In this document: positions 51,501 to 60,025 of the stretch, piece by piece
Numbering within the stretch: the stretch's first letter is position 1
Layout of the letters: the number at the start of each line of letters is the position of its first letter
Assembly: GCA_943704425.1 (NCBI GenBank)
Contig: CALSCP010002736.1
Location: forward strand, 1-64,000
Origin: Ministeria vibrans ATCC 50519
Taxonomy: Eukaryota > Opisthokonta > Filasterea
Length of the DNA: 64,000 nucleotides
Reading direction: 5' to 3'
Notes under the pieces: generated by a model
Told to the model about the DNA's origin: nothing
The model's database searches: none
The model's input: only the letters and a program-made list of their open reading frames with translations
Position numbers and translations under genes: made by a program

Positions 51501-54500
51501 GCTGAGCGTCTGCGTCAGGTGGCGTACGACGAGGCGGAGCGGTTGCGCCATCTGGTGTTGACACTTGACGAGCGTGCGTTGCACGCCGATCTGCTCGCGT
51601 GTGTGCTGGAGGCAGGTAAAACTCAGGACGAAGCGTGTCGTGGTGACGGCGGTCCTGTGTTGTTTGGCGATGCCCTTGAGCAACGACTGCTTGCCATTGG
51701 CGCGCGTGTGCTTACCTGTGTTGAACGACCCGCCCACAGCGCTGCTCCCTACCGACAACTCGAGTGGCGACTCGCGAGTGGACGACAGAACACTCGTGAT
51801 GCCGTGGTGCGCACTAGCACAGCGCTCGAGTGTACCATGGGCGACCAGCACTGGCGTGTGGGCGGACCTCAGGTGGCGACGAGTGCGTCACAGACGACGC
51901 ACTTGTTGCCACTCTGTGTGAATGCTCTGGCCGTGCCTCTGGGCGAGCTTCAAGCGAAGAAGATTCAGCTGGAGCAGGTGGTCGAGCATCTTGAGCGTGC
52001 GGCGCCTTCGCTTGTTGCCTGGCGTGTTGACAAGGCCGAGTGGCGCATTCTTGGCGTGTGTTTTGCGCGTGTTCTTCTAGCGTACGCTGGCGAGGCAGTT
52101 GACGAGACGCTGGCCGAGCAACTGACCGCACTTGCGCGTGGCGATGCGACGCATTTCGACGGTGCTTCGCTTCACCGTGTTCTTCCCGTCTCGCCCGATT
52201 TGAGTGGCAGCGACAGTGTTGCCCAGTGCATTGAGCTCTTTTCGCAACAGATTCACGATGTATCGCTGGAGGAGCACACAAGCACGCGTCGTCGTGGACA
52301 CGTGGGCGTTCATCTTGGGCTGCTTCGATGTGCCCTTGTGCGTCCCGCCAGTGCCGTTGATCCGGCCGTGTTGAACGCGGTGAAGTTGGCGACGGTCTGT
52401 GAGCGCACCGAAGACCTGGAGGCCGAGATTGACGTGCGTCGATGGCACGAGCAGGTCGTTTCGGGTGGCGCATCGAGCACTGCGGCGATTCGGGAGCGAC
52501 AAGAGTCGTTGGCCGTGATGCAAGTGGCGCAAAAGGAGTACGAGGAGGACACGACGGTGCGCCCAAATCCGCCAGCCTTCACTCAGTTGCACCAAACGCT
52601 GTCGGTGCACTTGGGCCAGGGTGGCATTGGATCGCTGGAGCGTGCTTGTGCGCTTATGGCGTTGCTCGAGGAAGTCTCTCAGCTGGTGGTGGCGGAGGAT
52701 GCGCGCGCGCTCACCGAGGCACTTGCCAAGGAGCGCGTGTGGCAAGATGCACAGGCGGCGCTCATTGTGCGTCTGCGTGATTCATTTGCGCTCTATGTGG
52801 ACATTGTAGAGCCGATTGTGGCGGGACTGGAGCAAGCGCGTGTTGGTATGCGTCTGGTGGCTGCTGTGGCCGCTGCACAGTGTTTGCGCACGCCCACAAC
52901 GGCCGCGCTCCTTGGCGAACTGCTCACCGTGGGCTCGTCGTGTCTGTGCAACTCGCGTGCGTCCATTGGGCTGCTCTGCGAAGCAGCCGTGTCTTTGCTG
53001 CACGCCAAGAAACCCGATGCGAGCAGCGGCAAGAAGAACCCGAATCAATATCGCACGCACGAATGTGCGATGTTGCTACTGCGCACGGCGCTGGAGCGCG
53101 CCATGTGGGTGGCTGGACAGCGCGGTCGTGACGACGAGGAGGCTCGCGAGACGCTGGCGGCCGTCATGACTGTGTACATGGACTACTGGCGTGCGTACGA
53201 GGCGCAACGACTGGAGCGCGAGGCACGCGAGAGCGAGTTGTACAAGTACACGTCGGGTGGACGCAAGAAGGTGTACGAAGGGGACACGGAGGAGGCGGAC
53301 ATTGAGGCGGAGCTGCGTGTGCTTTTTCCGTTGTTTGACGCCGATCTGGCGGAGAACCCGGAGCAGCAGCAGCAAGAGGAGGAGGAGGCGGCAGCGGCAG
53401 ACGCAGCGGCCACTTCTGTGATGGACGATGTTGAAGGACGACTGCAGCCACTGGACGACTTTGATGTGGGATTGTTAGTGAATGCACATGCTCGAGTGTA
53501 CGGCGATGCGTCTTCCGCTCACGTTGTGAGCCGACCGGACCGTGTGGCGATGCTGGGTACGAGCTACGAGGCGGCCGAGTGTGTGCAGGCGTGTGCGACC
53601 CGTGGCAACACAACAGCCACAACAACCACAATGAGTGAGACGGCGAGTGACTGGTGGCAGTCACCACTGCTGGCATGTGCACATCTTGACGACGATGCTT
53701 TGCCGGCGCATGCAGTGGCTGCGGCAACGCTGTCGCGTACACTGGACGGTGACGATCTAACCAATGGTTCGGCGTTGCGCTCGTTGTCAATTCGTCGTGA
53801 TGAGCACAACAAGAGCGGAGAGTTCAGCTCGAGCGTCGATGTGTATCGGGAGGCGGCGCTGCACGAGGTGCGACGCGCGCGTGCCGTGCTCTCATCGTTG
53901 CGCGAAGGAGCCAACCGGGTGCTGGGCGAGTTTCCCGGTCAGCCACTGGTGCTACGACTGCGCGAAGTCTGCGAACGAGTGGAGTCGTTTCCCGTTGCAA
54001 GTCCTCTCATGCGATTTCTTTTGGGTCTCGAGGCGGTGCTGCGTGCGGGACAAGAGTGGGAAGAGTTTGCGGCGAAGCACGTGTCGTTGGCGCCCATTAT
54101 TGCCGACGTAACGGCGATTGTGATGCGCTGGCGACGCTTGGAGCTGCACAGCTGGGCTCTGTTGCTGGACAATCGCGAGACGGAGTGTCGACGGGCCGCA
54201 CAACAGCACTGGTTTAATTTGTACATGGCACTTGTGGTGCGTGCGCGCGAGGCAGACGACGTTGGCGAGGCCGATGCGCATGTGGTGCAGCTCTTTGAGA
54301 CCATCGAAGGCTTCCTGCGCAACGGCACCCTCGGCGAGTTTTCCATGCGCATGACGCTGGTGCGCTCATTCCACGGCCAGGTGAGCACGCTGGCACAGAG
54401 TCACGGTGTCACTACAACTGTGTGGGCGCGCATTGCGAGTGTGCTTGACAATGCGCTGCGTTTTTACGGACAGTACGCGACAACGGTGCGCGAGCGACTT

Positions 54501-57500
54501 GCTGCGTCACGCACTCCCATTGAGAAGGAGCTCAAGGGAGCGGTGCAATTGGCGCGATGGCGCGACGTGAACTATTGGTCGGTGCGCGACCATGCGGAAC
54601 GGACGCATCGCACGCTGCACAAGTGGTCGCGCAAGTACCTGACGGCCTTGCGACGTCCCATGGCCGAGGCACTCGGTGGCATGGGCACCATGAGTGACCT
54701 GTCACGTGCTGCCAAGGGAGCCGATGAGGTGAAGGAGGTCGAGGCGCAGCCAATTGTGGTTGTGGATGAGCTTGCGGAGAAGCTGCGTGAGCTAAAGCGC
54801 AAAAAGAAGGAACTCATGCAACGCCGCAAGAAGAAGAAAGAAAAGAAGCAAAAGAAGAAGAAGAAGAATGACGAAGGAAAGGATGATGATGAAGAAGAAG
54901 AAGAAGGGACCGTGGTGAGTGTGTTGGACACGATTGATGCGATTGTAGGACAATCGGAGCGTGTGCTGGGCCGACTCGAGTCGCTTGTGGCCTCGAGTGC
55001 ATCCTTGAACAATAGCGGTGACGATGGAGCTGGCGTGTTTTCCGTTGCTCATGTGATTGCCAAGGTGCAACGGTTGTGGCGCAACGACCGACTGCTCCCG
55101 GCGTGTCCTGAGGCCCATTTGGTGCAGGCCGGCGACATGGCGGAGGAGATTGGATTGCGTGTGCGCTACTTTTCGTCGTGGGTGTTCAAGGATCCACGGC
55201 CGACACCCGGTGTGAACATGAGCAATGTGGAGGAGGCGCGCACGGAGCGACGACGCGTGCGCAAGGTGCGCAAGACGGCCGAGCGGCATATGGACGCGCT
55301 CAAGCGCAAGGCACTGGCACATCTGTTGCGTCAGCTGCGTGCAATGGGTCTGTCGTGGCGGTCGCGTCAGGCGGTGTCGTTCCGAGACGCAGCACAATTG
55401 CGAGCGCCCGCACTGCACGATCCCACTGCTCCTGTGGCTCTGCGAGTGAGTCCCGAGCGCGCGCGTGAACTGTGCGAGTCGCACTCGAACGAGGCCGACA
55501 CCTTGTTCTATCGTGCGCTGGCGGGCACTGCGACCATGCGCGTGGCCTTTACACAGCCACACAGCGATATTTTGGCGAATGCTTTGTCGCAAAAGTGTCT
55601 CGGGTACGTCGAGGATATGCTTGCCATGATGCTGCAGCAGCGACGTCTTGTGTCGGACATGTCTGTGGCGGCGCGTGCGTCCGCTGCACGTCTTACTGCA
55701 TTGGAACATGCTGTAGATGATGGGAGTAGTGCGGTGTGCGACGCACCCTATGTGGTGCGCACGCACTGGGTGGATGCACGCAATGCTGTTGCGCGTGTCT
55801 ACGACGCCCTGGAGCAGGCGGCTGTGGTGGTGGAGACGGCACGACTTGCACCATTGGGTGTTGTGCTTGCGGCCCTGGGAGACGCAAGTGGACGCGTATC
55901 GCGTGTACTGCTGCAGCCGATGCCCACCCAGCTGATTATGGTTGCGCACCATGGACTCACGCGTCTCTGCGGCGCATTGGACGAGGCTGTGGCTACGTGT
56001 GTACAGCTTGAGGCGACGCTTGGCGCTGGTGTGGTGGCTACGGGGAGTCTTGCAGCGCGTGTGCTCGGTGACATTGTTGCGGCGGCTCAAGATTGTGTCA
56101 GTGTGCGTGCTCGTGTGACTGCGGCCCTGCAACAGCAGCAGCAGGAAGAGGAGGAAGGGGAGGAGGAGGAAGTGGAGCAGCTTCAACGTGCTGTGGTGGA
56201 GCAAGTGATGGTTGCGCATCAGCGAGTGCAGAGCATTATGCAGGCGCGTGTCAGAGAGGAGAAGGAGCGTGTGGCCAAGGAAGCCAAGCTTACACGCGAC
56301 GATGGTGACAAACCTGACGCTGAGGCTGAGGCCGAGGCTGAGGCTGAGCGAGTGGTGTCGTTGCGGAAGACCCAGGCGCATTTTGCCGCGTTGTGGCGTG
56401 GAGTGCGATCGAGTGTGGTTGCGGAGCGCATTGAGGCCTTTGCGCGTGGCGTCGAGAAGAAGAGACACACGAAGAAGGACATGAGCGTGTCGATTGTGCG
56501 TGTGCGTGCGGTTGCAGAACAGCATGCGTTGCTTGTGGAGCGCGTCCTGTGTGAGTTTGTGGCGCACCATGTGGGCTGTTGTCGACTGGCACGAGTGATG
56601 CTGGGGGTATTCACTGAGCTGGCACACAAGGGGTTCTGTCGAGCGGAGGCGGAGGCAGACGAGAGTGGCGATGAGGAGGAGGGAGCCGGTGGGAAGGGAC
56701 AGCTTGAGGTGGATGGCACCGGGATGGGAGAAGGGACGGGCAAGAAGGATGTGAGTGACGAGATTGACAATGAGGGACAGGTCGAAGGGCTCGAAGGCGA
56801 TGAGAAGCAGGACGGTGATGAGGAGGAGCAGGAGCAGGAGGAGCAGAGCAAGGAGGATAAGGAAAAAGGGTTGGACATGACGAATGACTTTGAAGGCGAT
56901 TTGTTTGATATGGATGGCAATGATGAGCAGGAGGAGCGAGACGAAGAGGCGTCGGAGGACGAGCTGGATGAGCAGATGGCGGAGGATGGACTTGATGAGG
57001 AGACTGCGGATGCCGTGGATGAGAAGATGTGGGGCGACGACAGTGACGATGAGCAAATGGATGTGGAGGAGGAAAACCGGGAGTTGGGCAAGGGAGTGGA
57101 TGATGAGAAGAGAGATGTTGAGATGGGAGCAAAGCCGGAGGAGGAAGAAGAGGAGGAAGGGAAGAGGAAGAAGGAGGAGGAGAAGGAAGAGGAGGGAGCG
57201 ATGGACAAGGATGATACGCGCAAGGGGGAGGAGCATGGCAAACCGGAGGAGAAGAATGAGGAAGGGGAAGAGGAGGATGAGGAGCGGGTGAAGGAGGAGG
57301 AGTATGATGAAGATCGGTACTTGAATCCGGAAGACAAGGGAATGGCGTTGGAGGATGAAGAGGATGTGGAGGCGAAGGAGGGAGAGGAGGAGAAGGAAGA
57401 GGAGGAGGGAGAGGGAGAGGGAGAGGGAGAGGACATGGAGCTTGAGGATGCAATGGACGTGGATGGAGAGGAGAAGGAAGGTGGTGAAGGAGAGGCAGAA

Positions 57501-59612
57501 GAGGAGGAGCAAGAGGGAGGGGAGGAGGAGGATGAGGAGGAAGCGGCGGGTGAGGGGGAGATGCATGCGGAGCGAGAGGAGAATGGGGATGATGTGGAGA
57601 TGGAAGATGGGGAAGGAGGGGAGGAAGAGAAGGAGTTGGGAGTGAATGATGACAACGTTGCTGCTGCAGAGGAGGAAGAGGCTGCCGCAGAGGCTGCCCC
57701 TGAGGATGTGGTGGGCTCTCGTGGGGCTGATGCGACAGACGACGCCGTGCAAGGAATGGCGGACGAGGAGGAGAATGCGGAGGCGGAGACGGGTGAACGA
57801 CATGAGCAGCAGGCGCAGGAGATGGAAGAGGATGCGCACAAGGAGCGAGGAGGGACACAGCAGCAACAGCAACAGCAGCAGGACAATCAACGGGAGGGAG
57901 ACACGGACGCCAAGTGGAAGGCGCAGGATCAGGGGAGTCAGTCGGAGCGCAAGCACGATGAGGAGAAGCGACAGCGGGAGCAGCAGGAGGAGCGTCGACT
58001 GGAGCGCAAGGCGAACCCAATGCGGAGTGTTGGCGATGCGAGTAAGCGGTGGCGAGAGCGCCTGAAGATGCTCGAGGAGACTGTCAATGAGGATGAGGAG
58101 AAGAAGGGGAAGGACACAAAGGAGACAAAGGAGAAGGAAGAAGAAGAGGAAATGGATGAGAATGCGGATGTGGAAGCAGATGCGTATGAGTATGTGAAAA
58201 ACGACGATGCGTCGGCTGGACACGACGCGCAAGTGTTGGGGGCACGACCGATGGAGGAGGATGCTCCGGAGGAGGAGAAGGAGGGAGAGGAGGAGGAGGA
58301 GGCAGTGCGCAAGCGCAAGTTGGATGAGGAGAAGGAGGAAGAGCCAAGTGGTGTGCGCCCGATGGCGGAGGAAGAGGAGAAGGAGAAGGAGGGAGAGGTG
58401 GAGAAGGAGGAGGAAGAGGAAGAGCCTGCTGTGAAACGACGCAAGTTGGACGAGAGCGGACGACGGGAGATGCGACGGAACAAGCAGAAGGAAAAGAAGA
58501 GTGAGGAGGAGGAGGAGGAGGAGGAAGGAGAGGGAGCACGGGATATGGAAGATGTGCTGATGGGAAGAGAGGAGGAAGGAAGGGAGGACTTGCGGGAAGA
58601 GACGGAGGAAGATGGAGAGCGGATGCGGGCACAGGTGGCAAAGATGGCAGCACTGGAGATGATGGACGAAGAGAGTGCAATTGCGCAGTGGCAGGGCGAG
58701 CAGAACGCGGACCATGGTGCAGGCAGTGAGGAGGGGAGTGTGTCGCGGGAGACGAGTGGTCGAGTGTGGCGGGTGCACGAGCGCAAGACACACCAGTTGG
58801 CGGCGGAGCTGTGTGAGCAACTGCGGCTGATTATGGAGCCACAGCTGGCAGCGAAGATGCAGGGGGACTATCGGACGGGAAAGCGCCTGAACATGAAGAA
58901 GGTGATTCCGTATGTGGCGAGTCAGTTCAAGAAAGACAAGATATGGCTGCGCCGCACACGCCCGTCCAAGCGCGACTATCAGATTCTGCTGTGCATTGAC
59001 GATAGTACGTCGATGAGTGCGCTGCAAACAGTGCAGTTGGCGTTTGAGTCGCTTGCGCTTGTGGGCACTGCAATGGCGCGACTGGAAGCGGGTCAGTTGG
59101 CTGTGATGAGTTTTGGACGGACCGTGCGACTGCTGCATCCGTTTGAGCGGCCGTTTACGGACGAGAGTGGCGTGGAGTGTGTGCGGCAGTTTACATTTGC
59201 GCAGGAGGCGACCGACTTTGGGCTGCTGATGGAGTCGTCGGTGGCGCTGTTTGAGCAGCAGCGGAGAAGCAATCGCGCAAGCAATGCGCGCGAGTGCTCG
59301 CAAATCCAGTTTGTCATTTCGGACGGACGTGTGCTCGACGGGGGTGAGCGTGTGGAGCGGTGGATGCGGCATGCGCGCGAGACGGGCATTCTGCCAGTGT
59401 TTATTGTGCTTGACTCACCCGAGAGCGACCACTCGTTGCTCGACGTCAAGTCGGTGCAGATTGGCGACGATGGCAAGATTAAAATGACGCGCTACCTCGA
59501 CACCTTCCCCTTTCCGTACTACGTTCTCTTGCGCGACATTGAGCGCCTTCCCGAGCTCCTTAGCGATGCGCTCAGGCAGTGGTTTGAGCTGTTGCGAGAG
59601 GAGGAGGTTTGA
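42573..59612 (+). CDS. MDN1: midasin (MDN1/Rea1), giant AAA+ ribosome-assembly ATPase
   Basis: Dynein-like AAA ATPase that strips assembly factors (Ytm1/WDR12, Rsa4/NLE1) from pre-60S particles in the nucleolus and nucleus. One exon, 5679 aa, no intron. Six AAA modules with Walker A at residues about 368 (GPTSAGKT), 682 (GETGAGKT), 1153 (GPTSAGKT), 1449 (GDTGCGKT), 1793 (GSPGVGKT) and 2123 (GPAASGKT). Walker B is clear in modules 2-5 (ILLDEINLAS, IVLDELNLAP, LLVDEISLAE, VLLDELNLAS) and weak in 1 and 6 (LCIDGIDRAP, LLIDGANRCS), as in other midasins. A linker of about 2400 residues follows, then a Glu/Asp/Lys-rich tail (about 4690-5350), then the MIDAS domain with DDSTS at about 5476, ILLCIDDSTSMSALQTVQLA and VISDGRV. 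The start is the ATG at 42573, giving MNFSWDAGP; the open frame upstream has no ATG. Confidence 0.96.
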   Translation: MNFSWDAGPALRRLRDVLPDLATPLLGPIFKALDGAGESSARVSDHAAHDTLVGVARVFVIASQQDMRDPIAPASLAAVASLQAAVDARLPTRVLLVARLFRPLLLEIVSLAIQSCDPHDPHSQLAIAYALAATLPVYPDAIGPTVLVRFASNERLAEHLHRLVDDCDTADPTQRATSSLLAARTLAFVAHSFVSFNVNAFRDAWDWSSLLALLHETPSTDPFVRRHVVPTARLLLGASEAQASAWTSVAGALDDTLADSAVYSDWLVEAHQSLELALLQTCNDNDDNTNDDGHAWSLPIEARHLSDTLVDLCGVLVPTTAAEATPAHDDNDAPHTSLLYALTPSAADNMHRLAMALLQPQQAILLTGPTSAGKTATLEHATHLIHRRALISIHIGDQTDSKTLLGGYVCTDTPGEFRWRPGALTRAVTEGRWLCIDGIDRAPSDVIAILIPLIEHGQLPIASRGDTVRAHPQFRLFATARDDADTFHAHHALWTRVRITPLPDSEYHNALTSALPSLRDHLATLIAAHVAVRDAITRRRGRCPQSRDLIKWCARLAQTSTADSSAFAESALAEGIDCLCGALPPATEAFGEAALALADALAVPRHRVDFFLNTYRPRVALSPDQRQLTFGRTILPITRAPEQLDELTSAPPPPFGHTRHALVLMERLAACIARTEPVLLCGETGAGKTTVIQHMASQLGQQLVVVNMSQQSDSADLLGGYKPVNMRLLAAPLLPHFHELFGATFSRRHNAKFLQTIDDKFRRRKWDHLIKLFRSAIQMVRDKIEKGKAAAANAETSAVAAAAAAVEPALSDTLVAGWNEFEECVDRFFQQRSRAQHGFAFDFVEGVLVRALRRGHWILLDEINLASPETLDCLTGLLESSHGSLAVTERGDLDTVTRHPNFRLFSCMNPSTDFGKRELPTGIRSRFTEFYVAEPDSAEDLSIIVRQVLSGGSGASNQSSDVATAQPADSLRPMVDACVSVYQTAKAAANEAHLADGEGRRPHFSLRSMCRAVAFGRRCARLCGGVRRALVEGYLMSFTTQLNSASRATLSRLIVQQIAPNMQQHDLVNVPPLPANVASDEYTCVERFWLRKGALFDADRVAKARAASVANADTEAVIAAGGDAYILTASVRANLVAIARAAAAGAQPVLLQGPTSAGKTSMVRHLALLTGHRFTRVNNHEHTDLQEYLGTYVSDEQGRLVFQEGVLVTAVREGHWIVLDELNLAPTDVLEALNRLLDDNRELFIPETQETVKPHRDFLLFATQNPAGAYAGRKQLSRAFRNRFAEIHFDDIPLDELQCILERRCLIAPSYCQRLVNVLNELRARRQDTRVFAGKEGFITLRDLFRWAGRRPDSYQQLAEDGYMLLAERCRRADERETVRAAIEKHIPRTSINVEQMYTGQALLDTLAAMPRDQLAPQLHDVVATKSLRRLLTIVSRSLENHEPVLLVGDTGCGKTTVCELLAALRQRPLRVVACHQHTETSDFLGSMRPVRSLGESAMEEQEQEKQRKWFAWQDGPLVEAMRDGSLLLVDEISLAEDSVLERLNPVLETPATLVLAEKVGAAIEHVRASSDFAVLATMNPGGDFGKKELSLALRNRFTEVWVPPVTDLDDMRLIIDHELAKCSLPEPLPAYIPSGILAFVSHCRESALAARAKATTVSLRDVLAWARFVATTAPRVGPAAAFAHGAALTFIDAMEPSPWRSACVEVVLAQLPPAHASEHAVSSAFDETAGAQVTLEANAATRTFALGPFAVEYGGESDAFASVYTLDAPTTRRNALRCMRALQSRKPILLEGSPGVGKTSLVSAIARCAQRKLVRINLSEQSDIADLFGSDLPVDGGAPGEFAWRDGPFLQAARAGDWVLLDELNLASQQVLEGLNPCLDHRSTVFVPELNLQFACPASFRVFAAQNPAVQGGGRKGLPRSFLNRFTQVHVSPLGAADYVAIASAAHPQLSPSTIERMVQFNAQVHTLSARLPGGPWEYNLRDVLRWCDCLVSRPDAAQDPARFVDFIYAQRLRSIDDRELVWRAFTSVFQDVIPAEQLSRCHEDLGRDRSRPFFRLSESFVQFGDAWALRRTNDTSTSTTLPVASSSSSSSSASLLLGTALRPLEHLLKCVEMNWMAILVGPAASGKTSLVRLLADVLGRPLRELAVNGSTDTSELLGGFEQTDAALAAREAKGAGRHAMDAVCSLLLTQGRIDEACALLHEWNTVGGAHDHASSLVAIAQVMDRLTSALQKSANDDDDKSTDDASVDMLVQVIEQCRMLLEHATEVATHGAGRFEWTDGALVHALQRGEWLLIDGANRCSAAVLDRLNALLEPGGVLELSEQGVVDGKIRRIAAHPDFRLFLTVDPRDGELSRAMRNRGIELHVDAVNTSHSHDLASLVRAQGVADPSLVASLVAHHCAQFRPHRAAPSLRLLLRAAAWTASAVYQGVAPKQALINACDQVYASHSDFVPADAAHQLRGLTPWHVSRATLNRGTAATQTVLRDASVLVDIVVASHERPAHSDDDVTRSSVLRRVRAAVEFFCSLASLSDWRCRATLLDRLAAATYVANDDDDEARSNALLIRDALEFGCTWLRRAATEHTLLPQAQAHLARVLASHPAFATTKSVQTHFLCEQPLDVQVNGPVSRYIAAGVVDATTADAFTQYVQLSLRTHTLRSLEAMLAQQQVNDARAREGSLWWQALRCDEAGVGAVELAHPVAEWLVPAVRSVRTLVLTAVSNCAAEDWSSELARDSFTTMHACLALQSSCNSTGAEIALDALAVCWRLLCDAIESLVGNRSSLVLDSHLVVVAEKLDASLGGVRHAALWRPFWLHGGHPRGFRSVQAAETLRTLVEASERLHTHARAADERTRVTVSQLRGSLCDAAVTVLLLNERGEDTGDGSASHLLSELASVASLVDRHLEQRAVAPTILTSQQEQRLKQQQQQQQTGSVTALRGLGSDNLNDRAAAYAAAHIDGVPGNADDDDDDNGLASMAAVAERLRQVAYDEAERLRHLVLTLDERALHADLLACVLEAGKTQDEACRGDGGPVLFGDALEQRLLAIGARVLTCVERPAHSAAPYRQLEWRLASGRQNTRDAVVRTSTALECTMGDQHWRVGGPQVATSASQTTHLLPLCVNALAVPLGELQAKKIQLEQVVEHLERAAPSLVAWRVDKAEWRILGVCFARVLLAYAGEAVDETLAEQLTALARGDATHFDGASLHRVLPVSPDLSGSDSVAQCIELFSQQIHDVSLEEHTSTRRRGHVGVHLGLLRCALVRPASAVDPAVLNAVKLATVCERTEDLEAEIDVRRWHEQVVSGGASSTAAIRERQESLAVMQVAQKEYEEDTTVRPNPPAFTQLHQTLSVHLGQGGIGSLERACALMALLEEVSQLVVAEDARALTEALAKERVWQDAQAALIVRLRDSFALYVDIVEPIVAGLEQARVGMRLVAAVAAAQCLRTPTTAALLGELLTVGSSCLCNSRASIGLLCEAAVSLLHAKKPDASSGKKNPNQYRTHECAMLLLRTALERAMWVAGQRGRDDEEARETLAAVMTVYMDYWRAYEAQRLEREARESELYKYTSGGRKKVYEGDTEEADIEAELRVLFPLFDADLAENPEQQQQEEEEAAAADAAATSVMDDVEGRLQPLDDFDVGLLVNAHARVYGDASSAHVVSRPDRVAMLGTSYEAAECVQACATRGNTTATTTTMSETASDWWQSPLLACAHLDDDALPAHAVAAATLSRTLDGDDLTNGSALRSLSIRRDEHNKSGEFSSSVDVYREAALHEVRRARAVLSSLREGANRVLGEFPGQPLVLRLREVCERVESFPVASPLMRFLLGLEAVLRAGQEWEEFAAKHVSLAPIIADVTAIVMRWRRLELHSWALLLDNRETECRRAAQQHWFNLYMALVVRAREADDVGEADAHVVQLFETIEGFLRNGTLGEFSMRMTLVRSFHGQVSTLAQSHGVTTTVWARIASVLDNALRFYGQYATTVRERLAASRTPIEKELKGAVQLARWRDVNYWSVRDHAERTHRTLHKWSRKYLTALRRPMAEALGGMGTMSDLSRAAKGADEVKEVEAQPIVVVDELAEKLRELKRKKKELMQRRKKKKEKKQKKKKKNDEGKDDDEEEEEGTVVSVLDTIDAIVGQSERVLGRLESLVASSASLNNSGDDGAGVFSVAHVIAKVQRLWRNDRLLPACPEAHLVQAGDMAEEIGLRVRYFSSWVFKDPRPTPGVNMSNVEEARTERRRVRKVRKTAERHMDALKRKALAHLLRQLRAMGLSWRSRQAVSFRDAAQLRAPALHDPTAPVALRVSPERARELCESHSNEADTLFYRALAGTATMRVAFTQPHSDILANALSQKCLGYVEDMLAMMLQQRRLVSDMSVAARASAARLTALEHAVDDGSSAVCDAPYVVRTHWVDARNAVARVYDALEQAAVVVETARLAPLGVVLAALGDASGRVSRVLLQPMPTQLIMVAHHGLTRLCGALDEAVATCVQLEATLGAGVVATGSLAARVLGDIVAAAQDCVSVRARVTAALQQQQQEEEEGEEEEVEQLQRAVVEQVMVAHQRVQSIMQARVREEKERVAKEAKLTRDDGDKPDAEAEAEAEAERVVSLRKTQAHFAALWRGVRSSVVAERIEAFARGVEKKRHTKKDMSVSIVRVRAVAEQHALLVERVLCEFVAHHVGCCRLARVMLGVFTELAHKGFCRAEAEADESGDEEEGAGGKGQLEVDGTGMGEGTGKKDVSDEIDNEGQVEGLEGDEKQDGDEEEQEQEEQSKEDKEKGLDMTNDFEGDLFDMDGNDEQEERDEEASEDELDEQMAEDGLDEETADAVDEKMWGDDSDDEQMDVEEENRELGKGVDDEKRDVEMGAKPEEEEEEEGKRKKEEEKEEEGAMDKDDTRKGEEHGKPEEKNEEGEEEDEERVKEEEYDEDRYLNPEDKGMALEDEEDVEAKEGEEEKEEEEGEGEGEGEDMELEDAMDVDGEEKEGGEGEAEEEEQEGGEEEDEEEAAGEGEMHAEREENGDDVEMEDGEGGEEEKELGVNDDNVAAAEEEEAAAEAAPEDVVGSRGADATDDAVQGMADEEENAEAETGERHEQQAQEMEEDAHKERGGTQQQQQQQQDNQREGDTDAKWKAQDQGSQSERKHDEEKRQREQQEERRLERKANPMRSVGDASKRWRERLKMLEETVNEDEEKKGKDTKETKEKEEEEEMDENADVEADAYEYVKNDDASAGHDAQVLGARPMEEDAPEEEKEGEEEEEAVRKRKLDEEKEEEPSGVRPMAEEEEKEKEGEVEKEEEEEEPAVKRRKLDESGRREMRRNKQKEKKSEEEEEEEEGEGARDMEDVLMGREEEGREDLREETEEDGERMRAQVAKMAALEMMDEESAIAQWQGEQNADHGAGSEEGSVSRETSGRVWRVHERKTHQLAAELCEQLRLIMEPQLAAKMQGDYRTGKRLNMKKVIPYVASQFKKDKIWLRRTRPSKRDYQILLCIDDSTSMSALQTVQLAFESLALVGTAMARLEAGQLAVMSFGRTVRLLHPFERPFTDESGVECVRQFTFAQEATDFGLLMESSVALFEQQRRSNRASNARECSQIQFVISDGRVLDGGERVERWMRHARETGILPVFIVLDSPESDHSLLDVKSVQIGDDGKIKMTRYLDTFPFPYYVLLRDIERLPELLSDALRQWFELLREEEV
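56640..58620 (+). repeat. GAGGAG-rich low-complexity coding tract of midasin
   Basis: About 2 kb of GAG/GAA/AAG/GAT codons coding the acidic tail of midasin. Strand-biased purine content creates long spurious frames on the opposite strand. Contains a short CAG run (57858-57880, Gln) and AAGAAG runs. Confidence 0.9.
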
Positions 59613-60025
59613 GGGGTTTTTGATGAGAGAGAAAGAGAAAGAGAAAGAGAGAGAGAATATGTGTGTGTGGTGAGAGAGGCAGAGAGAGAGAGAAGGAGTA
59701 TTTTATTGTGTGAGAGAAGTGTGTGTGTGTGGTGTGTGAATCATGTCATATGAAACGGAATCCTTTGATGATTATCTTATTTTTATTGTCATCTATCGTA
59801 CGATTAAAAGAGTGTCTCGTTCGATGAGGCCCAAACGATTGATTGATGTTGATTGTATCGTATGGGAAGTAAGTTATATAACGTGCGAGTGCGAAAGCAC
59901 TCTGACAACTATATCACTTGCACCCTTTTCATTATAAACCATTGTAATTATATTATTTATATGTCAAAAGCACTCTGAAAACTATTTCACTTGCGCCCTT
60001 TTCATTACAAAACAATTTATATTCT
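59613..60025. other. convergent spacer midasin/MIX23
   Basis: 413 bp. GAGAGA and GTGTGT tracts (59620-59735), then AT-leaning sequence with a 45-bp direct repeat (listed separately). Must hold both 3' ends. Confidence 0.6.
59894..60018. repeat. diverged 50-bp direct repeat downstream of midasin
   Basis: Copy 1 at 59894-59943 and copy 2 at 59967-60018 share AAAGCACTCTGA-AACTAT-TCACTTGC-CCCTTTTCATTA, differing at about five positions, 73 bp apart. Copy 2 ends next to the MIX23 stop (60026-60028), so it may lie in the MIX23 3'UTR. Confidence 0.85.

Noticed and set aside
54792-59372. 1526-codon open frame on the minus strand opposite midasin
   Set aside because: It mirrors the purine-rich GAG/GAA codons of the midasin tail and codes only Leu/Ser/His-rich low-complexity protein; there are no domains, and midasin's frame is strongly supported.
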